A DNA stretch of 64,000 nucleotides. It comes from Ascidiaceihabitans sp. (GTDB lineage: Bacteria; Pseudomonadota; Alphaproteobacteria; Rhodobacterales; Rhodobacteraceae). Each line of letters begins with the position of its first letter. Position 1 is the stretch's first letter. Under the pieces are notes generated by a model. It saw nothing but the letters and a program-made list of their open reading frames with translations, made no database searches and was not told where the DNA came from. The stretch is from the NCBI GenBank assembly GCA_029251465.1, contig JAQXDI010000037.1, positions 43,587 to 107,586 on the forward strand. Reading direction: 5' to 3'. A program made the position numbers and the translations under genes. Positions 53,685-62,925 of this stretch are shown here, piece by piece.

Positions 53685-54448
53685 CAGAGTTTCTCCAGTG
53701 TTTTATCTAGCCAACCAAGGAAGCCCGTAGGCTCTTCGGCGATGGGTGCGAGGAACGGGGCGAGCACGTCAAATTCTGGCAGCGCATCTTTTGGACGTGG
53801 TGGCAGGTATTGGTTAACGGGCTTGGTGCCTTGTTCTGGCATCAGATCCATGCCGCCGCGCTCTGCGACCAGTTTGGACACGTCTGAATTTTCGTCGCCC
53901 AAGTCGCCAAAGTGGCGGGCACCCGACGGGCAGGTGCGCACACAGGATGGGACGCGGTCAACTTCGGGCAGGTTTTCGTTGTAGATGCGGTCGACGCACA
54001 GGGTGCATTTTTTCATGACCCCTTCTTCTTGGTCCAACTCGCGCGCGCCGTAAGGGCAGGCCCACGCGCACAAACCGCACCCGATGCAGTCACTTTCGTT
54101 GACCAGAACGATGCCGTCTTCGACCCGCTTGTAACTGGCCCCTGTCGGGCACACGGTGACGCAAGGCGCGTCTTCGCAGTGCAAGCAGGACTTGGGCAAA
54201 TGGATGGTTTGGGCGGCTGGTTGTACCTTTTCCGAGGCCGCCAAAGGCTGCACTTCGAAAGAATGCACACGGTTCAGAAAGGTGCCCGAGTTGTCCGCGC
54301 CGTAGGCGTTTTGATCCGACAAAGGCGCGCCGTAGTTTTCGGTGTTCCAACCCTTGCAGGAAATCACGCAAGCATGGCAGCCAACGCAGGTGTCCAGATC
54401 AATGACGAGGCCCAGTTTCTTTTGGGTTTGTGTTGGTAGAGTTGTCAT
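53684..54448 (-). CDS. soeB: iron-sulfur subunit of sulfite dehydrogenase (SoeB)
   Basis: 254 residues from ATG 54448 (GGAAGG upstream). Four [4Fe-4S] Cys sets are visible: CVGCHACVISCKGWN, CLHCEDAPCVTVCPTGA, CIGCGLCAWACPYGA and CTLCVDRI with CVRTCPSGA. Electron-transfer subunit between the molybdenum centre and the membrane subunit. ATGA overlap with soeA and one-base overlap with soeC, giving a fixed stoichiometric operon. Confidence 0.93.
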   Translation of the reverse strand: MTTLPTQTQKKLGLVIDLDTCVGCHACVISCKGWNTENYGAPLSDQNAYGADNSGTFLNRVHSFEVQPLAASEKVQPAAQTIHLPKSCLHCEDAPCVTVCPTGASYKRVEDGIVLVNESDCIGCGLCAWACPYGARELDQEEGVMKKCTLCVDRIYNENLPEVDRVPSCVRTCPSGARHFGDLGDENSDVSKLVAERGGMDLMPEQGTKPVNQYLPPRPKDALPEFDVLAPFLAPIAEEPTGFLGWLDKTLEKL

Positions 54449-57279
54449 TTGCCAACCTTCCATGCGAGATTTTTGGGACCCGTACCAACCGGTGATTTGA
54501 TCGGTGGCAAGCTGGGCTGTGATTCATTTGGTACCGCCGCTTTTTCGATGCGCACCTTCAGGTCGAACCACGCTGCTTGGCCGGTGATCGGATCAGAGTT
54601 GGCCCAGCGCAGACCGTCGCCTTTGGGCGGCAGCAGTTCGTGGATCAAGTGGTTGAGCAAGAAACCCTTGGTGGCCTCTGGTGCGTCCTCTTCCAAGGCC
54701 CACGCGCCTTTGCGTTTGCCGATCGCATTCCACGTCCAGATGGTGTTTTCGTTCAGCGCGGCCATTTCCAAAATCGGTACGGTGATTTCGCCGTGGGGCG
54801 AGGTGACCTTGACCCAGTCTTCGTCCTTAAGCCCATGTTCTTTCATCAGCTTGGTCGGAATATACAGCGGGTTGTGGCCGTGCAGCTGGCGCAGCCAAGC
54901 GTTCTGCGACCCCCATGAATGGTACATCGCCATCGGGCGTTGAGTCAGTGCGGTGATCGGATATTCGTCGCCTTTGTTGTCGGCATCGTTCGAATACCAG
55001 ATCGGCAGCGGGTCCATTGTCGCTTTGATCCGCTCGCGCAGGTGGTCTGGCGGCTGGTGTTCGCCGTGCCCTTCGGCAGCCAGTTGGAATTTGCGCATCG
55101 GTTCAACATACAGCGAAAACAGGTAAGGTTGCGGGCTGTCGTAGATGCCCATGCCCACGGCCCAATCCTGATACTTGGTGTTCCACGGTTTGTAGTAGTT
55201 GGCACCCTCTGGAATGTGCTCAACAAAGAAACCACCGTTTTCGATGTAGTTATCAAGCTGGCTGGCGTTGACGCCACCACGTCCCGATTGCGTGCCGTTT
55301 TCACCCATGCGCCAGCCTGCAAGTGGGCCAATGCCAGGGCGGCGTTCGTGGTTGACGATGTAGTCGGCGTAGTCTTCGTATTTGGCGGTGCCATCGTCGT
55401 TGGTAAAGCCGGGGAGGCCCATTTTCGCGCCCAACTGGCACAGCACAGTTTGGAAGCCGCGCACATCGCGATCAGGTTCGATGACCGGCCAGCGGATCGC
55501 GTCTGCGGCGGCGTCTGCCTCGCAAATCGGGCGGTCCAGCAGGGAAATGCAGTCGTGGCGTTCAAGGTAGGTCGCGTCAGGGAAAATCAGGTCGGAATAG
55601 GCGACCATTTCAGAGGAATAGGCATCTGAGTAGATGATCCGCGGGATTACGTATTCGCCGGTTTCCTCATTCTTGTCGGTCAGCATTTCGATGACGCCGC
55701 GGGTGTTCATCGATGAATTCCACGACATGTTAGCCATGTACATGAACAACGTGTCGATCTTGTAGGGGTCACCCGCATAGGCGTTGGAAATCACCATGTG
55801 CATCAGCCCGTGGCTGGACATCGGGTTTTCCCATGTGAAGGCTTTGTCGATGCGCGCAGGCACGCCGTCTTCGCGGTAGGCGAGGTCTTCGGGCCCCTGC
55901 ACAAACCCGAGGTGCGGGCCGTTTAGCGGCTGACCGGGGTTCATACCGGTGTGGGGGCGCGGGTGCGCTTTGGCGGGTTTCGGGTAGGGTGGTTTGAAGC
56001 GGAAACCACCGGGGACTTCGACTGTGCCAAGCAGGATTTGCAGCGTGTGCAAGGCGCGGCAGGTCTGGAACCCGTTCGCGTGCGCCGAAATTCCGCGCAT
56101 CGAGTGGAAGGACACAGGGCGCCCTTTCATCGTTTTGTGGGTCTCGCCGCGGAAATCGGTCCATTCAATGTCGAGCTCGAATTCTTCTTCAAACGCCACA
56201 CGCGCGATTTCTGCGGCGATTGCGCGGATGCGTGTCGCCGGAATGCCGCAACGATCTGCGACCGCTTCTGGCGCGTATTCGTCCGACAAATAGCGCTCTG
56301 CCATTTTGTGGAATACGGGGCGGTGGGTGACACCTGCGATGCGGTGCGTCGCGGACAAATCGGGTTTTACACCCGGCTTGTCGAAGGCTGTCAGCTTGCC
56401 GCTGACGCGGTCGATGACCAGTTCTTTGCCGTCTTCATCGCGCATCAACAGGCCGAATTCAGGCGATTTTTCATCGCAGTTCACCAGCACAGGCGCGTCG
56501 GTGTATTGCGCGAGGTAGTCTAGATCGATCTTGCCGGCTTTCATCAAGCAGTGGACCATCGCGAGGATAAACAAACCATCCGTGCCCGGCGTGATGCCAA
56601 CCCAATCGTCTGCAACGGCGTTATAGCCGGTGCGGATCGGGTTCACACCAATGACGCGTGCGCCGCGTGCTTTGATCTTGCCGATGCCCATTTTGATCGG
56701 GTTTGAATCGTGATCCTCGGCGACACCAAACAGCATGAATAATTTCGTGTAGTCCCAGTCAGGCTGACCGAATTCCCAGAACGCGCCGCCCATCGTGTAG
56801 ATGCCAGCGGCCGCCATGTTGACCGAACAGAACCCGCCGTGGGCTGCGTAGTTTGGCGTGCCAAAGTTTTGCGCCCAGAACGACGTGAACGATTGCGATT
56901 GATCGCGGCCGGTAAAGAACGCCAGCTTCGATGGGTCTTCTTTGCGGATGGGTTCCAGCCAGTCAGCGGCGATTTGCAGGGCTTCATCCCAGCTGATTTC
57001 TTCGAACTCGCCTGAACCACGTGGCCCGACCCGTTTCAGTGGCGCGCGCAAACGCGAGGGCGCGTTGACCTGCATGATGCCCGCCGAGCCTTTGGCGCAC
57101 AGCACGCCTTGGTTCACAGGGTGATCGCGGTTGCCCTCGATGTAGGCGACTTTTAGATCCCCCAGCGGGTCCTTTTTCATGTGCACGTTGATCCCGCAGC
57201 GGCAGGCACACATGTAACAGGTCGTTTTGCGGATCTCGTCCGATACTTTGGGCGATAGATCAATTTTTGGCTGGTTCAT
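54445..57279 (-). CDS. soeA: molybdopterin catalytic subunit of cytoplasmic sulfite dehydrogenase (SoeA)
   Basis: 944 residues from ATG 57279 (AGGGAG upstream). The N-terminus begins MNQPKIDLSPKVSDEIRKT with no Tat signal, so it stays in the cytoplasm, as known for SoeABC. An N-terminal [4Fe-4S] motif CYMCACRCGINVHM...VLCAKG, then the bis-MGD domains (FFTGRDQSQSFTSFWAQNFG, GVNPIRTGYNAVADDWVGITPGTDG) and a C-terminal molydopterin-binding barrel. Oxidises sulfite to sulfate with quinone as acceptor. First of soeABC. Confidence 0.92.
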   Translation of the reverse strand: MNQPKIDLSPKVSDEIRKTTCYMCACRCGINVHMKKDPLGDLKVAYIEGNRDHPVNQGVLCAKGSAGIMQVNAPSRLRAPLKRVGPRGSGEFEEISWDEALQIAADWLEPIRKEDPSKLAFFTGRDQSQSFTSFWAQNFGTPNYAAHGGFCSVNMAAAGIYTMGGAFWEFGQPDWDYTKLFMLFGVAEDHDSNPIKMGIGKIKARGARVIGVNPIRTGYNAVADDWVGITPGTDGLFILAMVHCLMKAGKIDLDYLAQYTDAPVLVNCDEKSPEFGLLMRDEDGKELVIDRVSGKLTAFDKPGVKPDLSATHRIAGVTHRPVFHKMAERYLSDEYAPEAVADRCGIPATRIRAIAAEIARVAFEEEFELDIEWTDFRGETHKTMKGRPVSFHSMRGISAHANGFQTCRALHTLQILLGTVEVPGGFRFKPPYPKPAKAHPRPHTGMNPGQPLNGPHLGFVQGPEDLAYREDGVPARIDKAFTWENPMSSHGLMHMVISNAYAGDPYKIDTLFMYMANMSWNSSMNTRGVIEMLTDKNEETGEYVIPRIIYSDAYSSEMVAYSDLIFPDATYLERHDCISLLDRPICEADAAADAIRWPVIEPDRDVRGFQTVLCQLGAKMGLPGFTNDDGTAKYEDYADYIVNHERRPGIGPLAGWRMGENGTQSGRGGVNASQLDNYIENGGFFVEHIPEGANYYKPWNTKYQDWAVGMGIYDSPQPYLFSLYVEPMRKFQLAAEGHGEHQPPDHLRERIKATMDPLPIWYSNDADNKGDEYPITALTQRPMAMYHSWGSQNAWLRQLHGHNPLYIPTKLMKEHGLKDEDWVKVTSPHGEITVPILEMAALNENTIWTWNAIGKRKGAWALEEDAPEATKGFLLNHLIHELLPPKGDGLRWANSDPITGQAAWFDLKVRIEKAAVPNESQPSLPPIKSPVGTGPKNLAWKVGK

Positions 57280-57298
57280 GTGTGGCTCCCTAGCGACG

Positions 57299-58057
57299 TC
57301 AAAGGATGCTGCGGACCAGCGACACGGCCCCAAGGCCGATCAGCAAAGTCAAACAGGTTGGGCGGTAATAAGGTTGTAGGCGGGGTGTAAACAGGCGCTG
57401 TCCAATCAGGACACCGATCACACAAGGTAGGATAAACGCGAGGCCGCGCAGGGTGGATGTGGTGTTCATTGTGCCAAACCACAGGTGCATGCCAAACGAC
57501 GTAAACGAGCCGATGAACAAAAAGGCGACCAGCGTGGCGCGCATCTTGGCGGGTTCATCGTTGCGGGCCAGAACGTACAGCGCCACGACCATGCCGCCGA
57601 TGCCTGCAAGGCCGGTGACGACGCCGGCGATCAGGCCAGTGATCAGGGTGCCGGATTTGGTGCTTAGCTGTGGGATGCGTAGGCCGGTCAGTTGCAAAAG
57701 CGCCAGCGCGATCAAAACCACCAGTGCAATCTGCTGCGAGATGGCCGGATCAACGGATGTGGTCAGCGCAAGCCCCCCAAACAGCCCAAGGACCGACCCA
57801 AGCACCAGCGTCACAGCTGCGCGCGCATCTGCACCGCCCCAGCCGTGGCGCAGCATCACGAGGGACGTGGCCAGTTCCAACCACCACATAACGGGGATCA
57901 ATTCGACGGGTGGGAGAATGAGGACGGCGAGCGCGAGGCCAAAGGCAGAAAGCGCAAAGCCGGTAAATCCACGGACCAAACCAGCCGCAAAACAGATCGC
58001 CGCCAAGGCGATGCCTTGGGACGGGGTCAATGTTAATGCGGCCCAGAAATCAGCCAT
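57299..58057 (-). CDS. tauE: TauE/SafE-family sulfite exporter
   Basis: 252 residues with about eight membrane helices and the two TauE repeats: ICFAAGLVRGFTGFALSAFGLALAV near residue 18 and LITGLIAGVVTGLAGIGGMVVALYVLARNDEPAKMRATLVAFLF near 138, each with the G-x-G/FTG loop of the family. Exports sulfite released by Xsc. Overlaps the end of pta by 8 bp, so it is cotranscribed with xsc-pta. Confidence 0.9.
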   Translation of the reverse strand: MADFWAALTLTPSQGIALAAICFAAGLVRGFTGFALSAFGLALAVLILPPVELIPVMWWLELATSLVMLRHGWGGADARAAVTLVLGSVLGLFGGLALTTSVDPAISQQIALVVLIALALLQLTGLRIPQLSTKSGTLITGLIAGVVTGLAGIGGMVVALYVLARNDEPAKMRATLVAFLFIGSFTSFGMHLWFGTMNTTSTLRGLAFILPCVIGVLIGQRLFTPRLQPYYRPTCLTLLIGLGAVSLVRSIL

Positions 58058-59051
58058 GCGCGGCCTGAAGGGCGGTGACGGCTATCATGTGCAAGACGTC
58101 TTCGGCCACGCATCCACGCGACAGGTCGTTCGCAGGTTTTGCAAGACCTTGCAGGACCGGACCAATCGCTGTGGCCCCGCCGATGCGCTGGGTGATTTTG
58201 TAGCCGATGTTGCCCGCATCGAGATTAGGGAAAACCATGACGTTGGCGTGGCCTGCGACGGATGAACCGGGCGCTTTGCTTTCCCCAACTGATGGGACAA
58301 AGGCCGCGTCAAATTGCAATTCGCCGTCGACGTTCAGCTCAGGGGCTTGGTCGCGCACAAGGGCGGTTGCCTCGGTCACTTTGTCGACTTTGGGGTGGCG
58401 GGCTGATCCTTTGGTCGAGAACGACAGCATCGCAATTTTGGGTGTTTCGGCCAACAACGCCGCACAGGATGCTGCGGACTGTTGGGCGATGGCGGCCAAT
58501 TCTTCGGCGGATGGATCAATGACCAGACCGCAGTCGGAATAGATCATGCCGCCACGACCGGACGGGTGACTGTCTGGCAGAACCATCAGGAAAAACGACG
58601 ACACGAGTGGTGCTGTTTTGGATTTTCCGATGACCTGCAAGGCCGCGCGCACGGTGTCGGATGTGGTCGCAACCGCCCCCCCGACAGTGCCGTCAGCGTG
58701 GTCATTGCGCACCAGCGTCGCAGCGAACACCAGCGGATCAAGCGCTTGTTTTTCGGCGGTTTCCATCGACACACCTTTGTGCTGGCGGATGTCGAAATAG
58801 GTTTGTGCGACCTCGGCGGTCAGGGTGGATGTGGCGGGGTCTTCGATACGGATGGCATCGCTTGGCGCGGATCCAATATCAGACAATTTTTTGGTGATGT
58901 CGGCGGTTGGGCCAACCAGAATGATCGTCGCAATTCCCGCTGCTACGGCGGAAACGGCGGCAGCCACGATCCTAGGATCGTGGCCTTCGCTTAGAACGAT
59001 GCGGGCAGGGGACTTGGCTGCGCGTGTCTGTAGATTGTCCAGTACACTCAT
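58050..59051 (-). CDS. pta: phosphate acetyltransferase
   Basis: 333 residues, the short PTA_PTB-only form. RIVLSEGHDPRIVAAAVSAVAAGIATIILVGP at the N-terminus; GMIYSDCGLVIDPSAEELAAIA near residue 172; VMVFPNLDAGNIGYKITQRIGGATAIGPVLQGLAKPANDLSRGC at the C-terminus with Ser/Arg for CoA and phosphate. Converts acetyl phosphate from Xsc to acetyl-CoA. Located 38 bp after xsc, the conserved xsc-pta order. Confidence 0.95.
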   Translation of the reverse strand: MSVLDNLQTRAAKSPARIVLSEGHDPRIVAAAVSAVAAGIATIILVGPTADITKKLSDIGSAPSDAIRIEDPATSTLTAEVAQTYFDIRQHKGVSMETAEKQALDPLVFAATLVRNDHADGTVGGAVATTSDTVRAALQVIGKSKTAPLVSSFFLMVLPDSHPSGRGGMIYSDCGLVIDPSAEELAAIAQQSAASCAALLAETPKIAMLSFSTKGSARHPKVDKVTEATALVRDQAPELNVDGELQFDAAFVPSVGESKAPGSSVAGHANVMVFPNLDAGNIGYKITQRIGGATAIGPVLQGLAKPANDLSRGCVAEDVLHMIAVTALQAAHG

Positions 59052-59089
59052 GGCTGGTCTCCTGCCGTTATTTGTTCTTTTGCAGTCAC

Positions 59090-60868
59090 TTAGACAACTT
59101 GCTGCTGCATGTCGTCTTTGTTGATGCCTGCAACTTCGACTGGGTTCTTCATCGCGTCACGACGGAACGGGTCACCCAATTCTTGGTTGATCATGGCTTC
59201 GATCAGCGTGGTGATGCCGTTTTCCATTTGATCTTTGATCGCTTGGGCTAGGGCCGCTGTCAGTTCGTCTTGGGTGCGGGCAACAACGCCTTTGAGACCA
59301 CACGCGTTCGCGATACCGGCGTAGGATACTTGCTCGTCCAGCTCTGTGCCAACGAAGTTATCGTCGAACCAAAGTGTCGAGTTACGCTTTTCAGCGCCCC
59401 ACTGGTAGTTGCGGAACACGATCTGTGTGATCGCAGGCCAGTCGCCACGGCCGATCGCTGTCAGTTCGTTGACAGAGATACCGAACGCGCCGTCACCAGC
59501 AAAGCCAACAACTGGCACGTCTGGACGACCGATTTTCGCGCCAACGATGGACGGCAAGCCGTAACCACATGGACCAAACAGGCCCGGTGCCAAATACTTG
59601 CGGCTCCCGTTGAACGATGGGTACGCGTTACCGATTGCGCAGTTGTTGCCGATGTCGGACGAGATGATCGCCTCGACTGGCAATGCTGCTTGGATCGCGC
59701 GCCATGCCATGCGTGGTGCCATCCAATCAGGTTTGGCTGCACGTGCACGTACGTTCCAGTCGGTGCCCGGATCGTCTTGCTCTTCTGTCATGGAGGTCAA
59801 TTCCTGAGCCCATGCAGATTTGGTTGTCGCGATCATGTTCTTGCGATCTGCGCGGCCCGTGTCGCCTGCACCGTCAGCCAGTTTGGCAACGATAGAGTTT
59901 GCAACTTTGGCACTATCACCAACGATACCAACAGTGACTTTCTTGGTCAGGCCAATGCGGTCAGGGTTGATGTCGACCTGGATGATTTTGGCGTCTGTTG
60001 GCCAGTAATCCATGCCGTAGCCCGGCAGTGTCGAGAACGGGTTCAAACGTGTGCCCAGTGCCAGAACAACGTCTGCTTTGGCGATCAATTCCATGCCGGC
60101 TTTTGAACCGTTGTAGCCCAATGGACCTGCGTACAGCGGGTGGTTGCCCGGGAACGCGTCGTTGTGCTGGTAGCCAACGCAAACCGGTGCGTCGAGCGCT
60201 TCGGCCAGAACGCGGGAGGCCTCGATGCCGCCTTTGGACAGGATTGTACCCGCACCGTTCAAGATCACTGGGAACTTGGCAGAGGAAAGCAAATCGGCTG
60301 CGTTTTGTACCGCAACGTCGCCGCCCTGTGGCAATTCAAAGTCGACGATAACCGGCAGGTCGATGTCGATGACTTGTGTCCAGAAATCGCGTGGGATGTT
60401 GATTTGTGCCGGACCGGATGCGCGCTTGGCTTGCATGATCACACGGTTCAACGTCTCGGCGATACGGGATGGATCGCGGACTTCTTCTTGGTAGGCAACA
60501 CAGTCAGCGAACAGGTTCATCTGTTCCATTTCCTGGAAACCACCTTGACCGATTGTTTTGTTAGCGGCCTGTGGGGTAACCAAAAGTACAGGAGTGTGGT
60601 TCCAATATGCCGTCTTAACTGCAGTCACGAAGTTTGTGATGCCCGGACCGTTTTGCGCGATCATCATCGACATTTTGCCGGTGGCGCGCGTGAAACCGTC
60701 AGCCATCATGCCGCCGGATGTTTCGTGGGCGCAGTCCCAGAATTTGATACCCGCGTCAGGGAAGATGTCGGAAATTGGCATCATGGCAGAGCCGATGATC
60801 CCGAATGCGTTGTCGATGCCATGCATTTGCAGCGTTTTTACAAATGCTTCTTCAGTGGTCATTTTCAT
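59090..60868 (-). CDS. xsc: sulfoacetaldehyde acetyltransferase (ThDP enzyme)
   Basis: 592 residues, the length of known Xsc. ThDP enzyme pattern: the N-terminal Pyr domain has MTTEEAFVKTLQMHGIDNAFGIIGSAMMPISD and ending Glu-rich QEEVRDPSRIA; the C-terminal PP domain has SDIGNNCAIGNAYPSF and GFAGDGAFGISVNELTAIGRGDWPAITQIVFRNYQWGAEKRN (GDG...N metal motif). It cleaves sulfoacetaldehyde with phosphate to acetyl phosphate and sulfite. The GCAHETSG-like segment (CAHETSGGMMADGFTRATG) fits Xsc. Start 60868 has AGGAG upstream. Confidence 0.97.
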   Translation of the reverse strand: MKMTTEEAFVKTLQMHGIDNAFGIIGSAMMPISDIFPDAGIKFWDCAHETSGGMMADGFTRATGKMSMMIAQNGPGITNFVTAVKTAYWNHTPVLLVTPQAANKTIGQGGFQEMEQMNLFADCVAYQEEVRDPSRIAETLNRVIMQAKRASGPAQINIPRDFWTQVIDIDLPVIVDFELPQGGDVAVQNAADLLSSAKFPVILNGAGTILSKGGIEASRVLAEALDAPVCVGYQHNDAFPGNHPLYAGPLGYNGSKAGMELIAKADVVLALGTRLNPFSTLPGYGMDYWPTDAKIIQVDINPDRIGLTKKVTVGIVGDSAKVANSIVAKLADGAGDTGRADRKNMIATTKSAWAQELTSMTEEQDDPGTDWNVRARAAKPDWMAPRMAWRAIQAALPVEAIISSDIGNNCAIGNAYPSFNGSRKYLAPGLFGPCGYGLPSIVGAKIGRPDVPVVGFAGDGAFGISVNELTAIGRGDWPAITQIVFRNYQWGAEKRNSTLWFDDNFVGTELDEQVSYAGIANACGLKGVVARTQDELTAALAQAIKDQMENGITTLIEAMINQELGDPFRRDAMKNPVEVAGINKDDMQQQVV

Positions 60869-60944
60869 GAGGAAACTCCTAAAGGATGTGATTTCGGGTG
60901 ATTCACGAATTCTCGCAGACAGTACGGATTCGCGGGGCCGGTCG

Positions 60945-60954
60945 TTAGGACCAG
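60945..60954 (-). promoter_or_regulatory. candidate TauR box upstream of xsc
   Basis: Minus strand reads CTGGTCCTAA, nine of ten positions of the CTGGACYTAA repeat I recall as the TauR site, 76 bp upstream of the xsc start and just past the tauR stop. Confidence 0.4.
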
Positions 60955-60957
60955 ATT

Positions 60958-62442
60958 CTATTTCCGGATAGCTCCAGATGTCTGTGCATCGCGTATGGCC
61001 TGCGCAACAATCGCGACGCCATCAGAAATGCGGGTTGCAGGGATGGACGAATAGGCCAGTCGGTAGAAGTGTTTTGGCCGGTCATCACCGCCGAAAAACG
61101 ACTCGCCCGGTTCGATCAAAACACCTTGCTTTTGCAAGGTAGCAGCCAGCTGCACAGTGTCCACATTTTCGGGCGCGCGCATCCAGAATGACGATCCACC
61201 ATAGGCCCCTTGGCCAGCGATTTGCAGGTTATTTTCCGCGATCGCGTTCTGCATGGTTTCGCGACGTTCGTGCAGGGCGGTGCCCATACGACGGATCAGC
61301 GCGTCGTAGTGGCCAAGCGATAGAAAATACGCGGCGGTGCGTTGGATATGCCCTGGTGGGTGGCGTAGAACCGATGCCCTAAGCGCGCGTGCTTCTTTGA
61401 TAAATGGCTCTGACCCGACCAAGTACCCGAGGCGCAAACCCGGGAATAATGATTTCGAAAAACTGCCCACATAGATCACGCGCCCGTCCGTATCGAGGCT
61501 TTTGAGCGCAGGAGACGGTGGTTTCAGGAACGACATTTCGAACTCGTAATCGTCCTCGACAATCAGCGCGTCCATCTCGCGGGCACGGTCCAGCAAGGCG
61601 CGTCTGCGATCCATCGGCATGGTGCCGTTTGTGGGGCATTGATGGCTGGGTGTTGTGAAGATTACGTCGGCGTCGGGGGGAATCGCATCGGGGGGTAATC
61701 CGTCCTGATCGACCCGAACGGGTGCCAGATGACACCGCGACTGAGACAGGATGTCTCGCAATGCGTGATAACAGGGGTCTTCGAATGCGGCTTTGCGGCG
61801 CTGGGTCAACAGCACTTGGGTGGTAAGCCACAGCGCATTTTGTGCGCCAAGCGTGATTAGAATTTGCTCGAGACGCGCCGAAATTCCACGCCGTGGCAAG
61901 GTGTGGCGAGCAATAAATTCGATCAGCTGCGGGTCGTCTTGATCATAGTAATCCGTGGTCAGCGGGGTGAAATCGCGCTGTCCCAAAGCTTGCAACGCAC
62001 ACAAGCGCCAGTTGGCGTGATCGAACAATATCGGGTCTGCTTGGCCGTAGATAAACGGGTATTTGTACTGTGCCCAATCCTGCGGTTTGCTGGGGGTTTG
62101 CCCACCGGAATAGCGGTTGCCAATTGCCCGTGTCCAATCGACGGCGTCTGGGCCGGACGGGGCCGGTTTGAACGCAGGCGGGGCAGGGGCGTTGCGCGAC
62201 ACGTAATAACCAGACCGCCCGCGCGAGGTCAGATAGTCGTTCGACAACAGCTCTGTATAGGCCAGCGTCACGGTGATGCGACTGACGCCCAAGTGCAACG
62301 CCAATTTGCGGGTTGAGGGCAGCTTTTCTCCGCTTTGGAAACGGCCTGACAGAATCCCTTGGGCAATCATCTGCTGGATCTGGCTTTGCAGGGTTCCTTG
62401 ATGATCTGGGTGCAGAAAGAATGTTTCGACGGGTAGAGCCAT
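60958..62442 (-). CDS. tauR: MocR-type PLP-dependent transcriptional regulator TauR
   Basis: 494 residues. The N-terminal GntR winged helix (about 12-80: QGILSGRFQSGEKLPSTRKLALHLGVSRITVTLAYTELLSNDYL) is fused to an aminotransferase-fold domain with TPSHQCPTNGTMPMDRRRALL near residue 268 and the PLP Lys in VIYVGSFSKSLFPGLRLGYLVG near 325. TauR activates taurine/sulfoacetaldehyde genes. Next to xsc on the same strand, 89 bp upstream. Regulator identity rests on context; other MocR proteins look similar. Confidence 0.88.
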   Translation of the reverse strand: MALPVETFFLHPDHQGTLQSQIQQMIAQGILSGRFQSGEKLPSTRKLALHLGVSRITVTLAYTELLSNDYLTSRGRSGYYVSRNAPAPPAFKPAPSGPDAVDWTRAIGNRYSGGQTPSKPQDWAQYKYPFIYGQADPILFDHANWRLCALQALGQRDFTPLTTDYYDQDDPQLIEFIARHTLPRRGISARLEQILITLGAQNALWLTTQVLLTQRRKAAFEDPCYHALRDILSQSRCHLAPVRVDQDGLPPDAIPPDADVIFTTPSHQCPTNGTMPMDRRRALLDRAREMDALIVEDDYEFEMSFLKPPSPALKSLDTDGRVIYVGSFSKSLFPGLRLGYLVGSEPFIKEARALRASVLRHPPGHIQRTAAYFLSLGHYDALIRRMGTALHERRETMQNAIAENNLQIAGQGAYGGSSFWMRAPENVDTVQLAATLQKQGVLIEPGESFFGGDDRPKHFYRLAYSSIPATRISDGVAIVAQAIRDAQTSGAIRK

Positions 62443-62468
62443 AACGGGCGTATACTTTGGATATATTG

Positions 62469-62488
62469 AGTTTGCAAACTGGACTTAT
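62469..62488. promoter_or_regulatory. palindrome and TauR-like box upstream of tauR
   Basis: AGTTTGCAAACT (62469-62480) is a perfect 12-bp palindrome; it overlaps CTGGACTTAT (62479-62488), nine of ten positions of CTGGACYTAA, only 27-46 bp before the tauR start. Suggests autoregulation. Confidence 0.45.
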
Positions 62489-62652
62489 AACCAGATGAAA
62501 ACGCAGGGAAATTCCTGACAGTAGAATTACCCTAGCACACATTAATTGAGGCCTTATGTCTCAATTTCTATAAAAGCGGTAATATTTTAAATCCGTGCGG
62601 GCGGTTAAAGGGCCCCTTGGCATCCGAGAATACCTGATATTGCGGGTAAAGT

Positions 62653-62750
62653 GCGCAGATTCAGGCCGAATGTGTACACTTCTGACCGGAGCAAAAGGCC
62701 GAAATCCAGCCGAAAATAAAGAACTGTACAGTTTGGGGCGAAATCTGTGC
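62653..62750. repeat. paired inverted intergenic repeat, copy 2
   Basis: Two arms in inverted orientation, 62653-62681 (minus) and 62722-62750 (plus), 40 bp apart, fitting AASTGTACAS-N10-AATCTGYGC. Same size, arm order and spacing as 10145-10243; relative to that copy it is inverted. It fills the middle of the 483-bp gap between tauR and the methyltransferase, in which I see no other gene; the remainder is AT-rich promoter-like sequence near 62540-62590. Confidence 0.75.
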
Positions 62751-62925
62751 TGGTCTTCTTTGGTCGACCATCCGGTAGCTGGACAAAGCAGGAAAATGGT
62801 TAAGGTGGCGCTTTTGTCGCAGGGCGGCGCGTAAATACGCATCCGCTCCATACTTGTGCAACGCGGGTTTGCCTGGTGCCCGAATATCTGCGTCACTGCC
62901 GTATGAGTAACAAAGTAATTGAAGC

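Noticed and set aside
53684..57279. DMSO reductase DmsABC as the identity of the molybdoenzyme operon
   Set aside because: The catalytic subunit lacks a Tat signal, and the operon is followed by tauE, pta and xsc, so a cytoplasmic sulfite dehydrogenase fits better.
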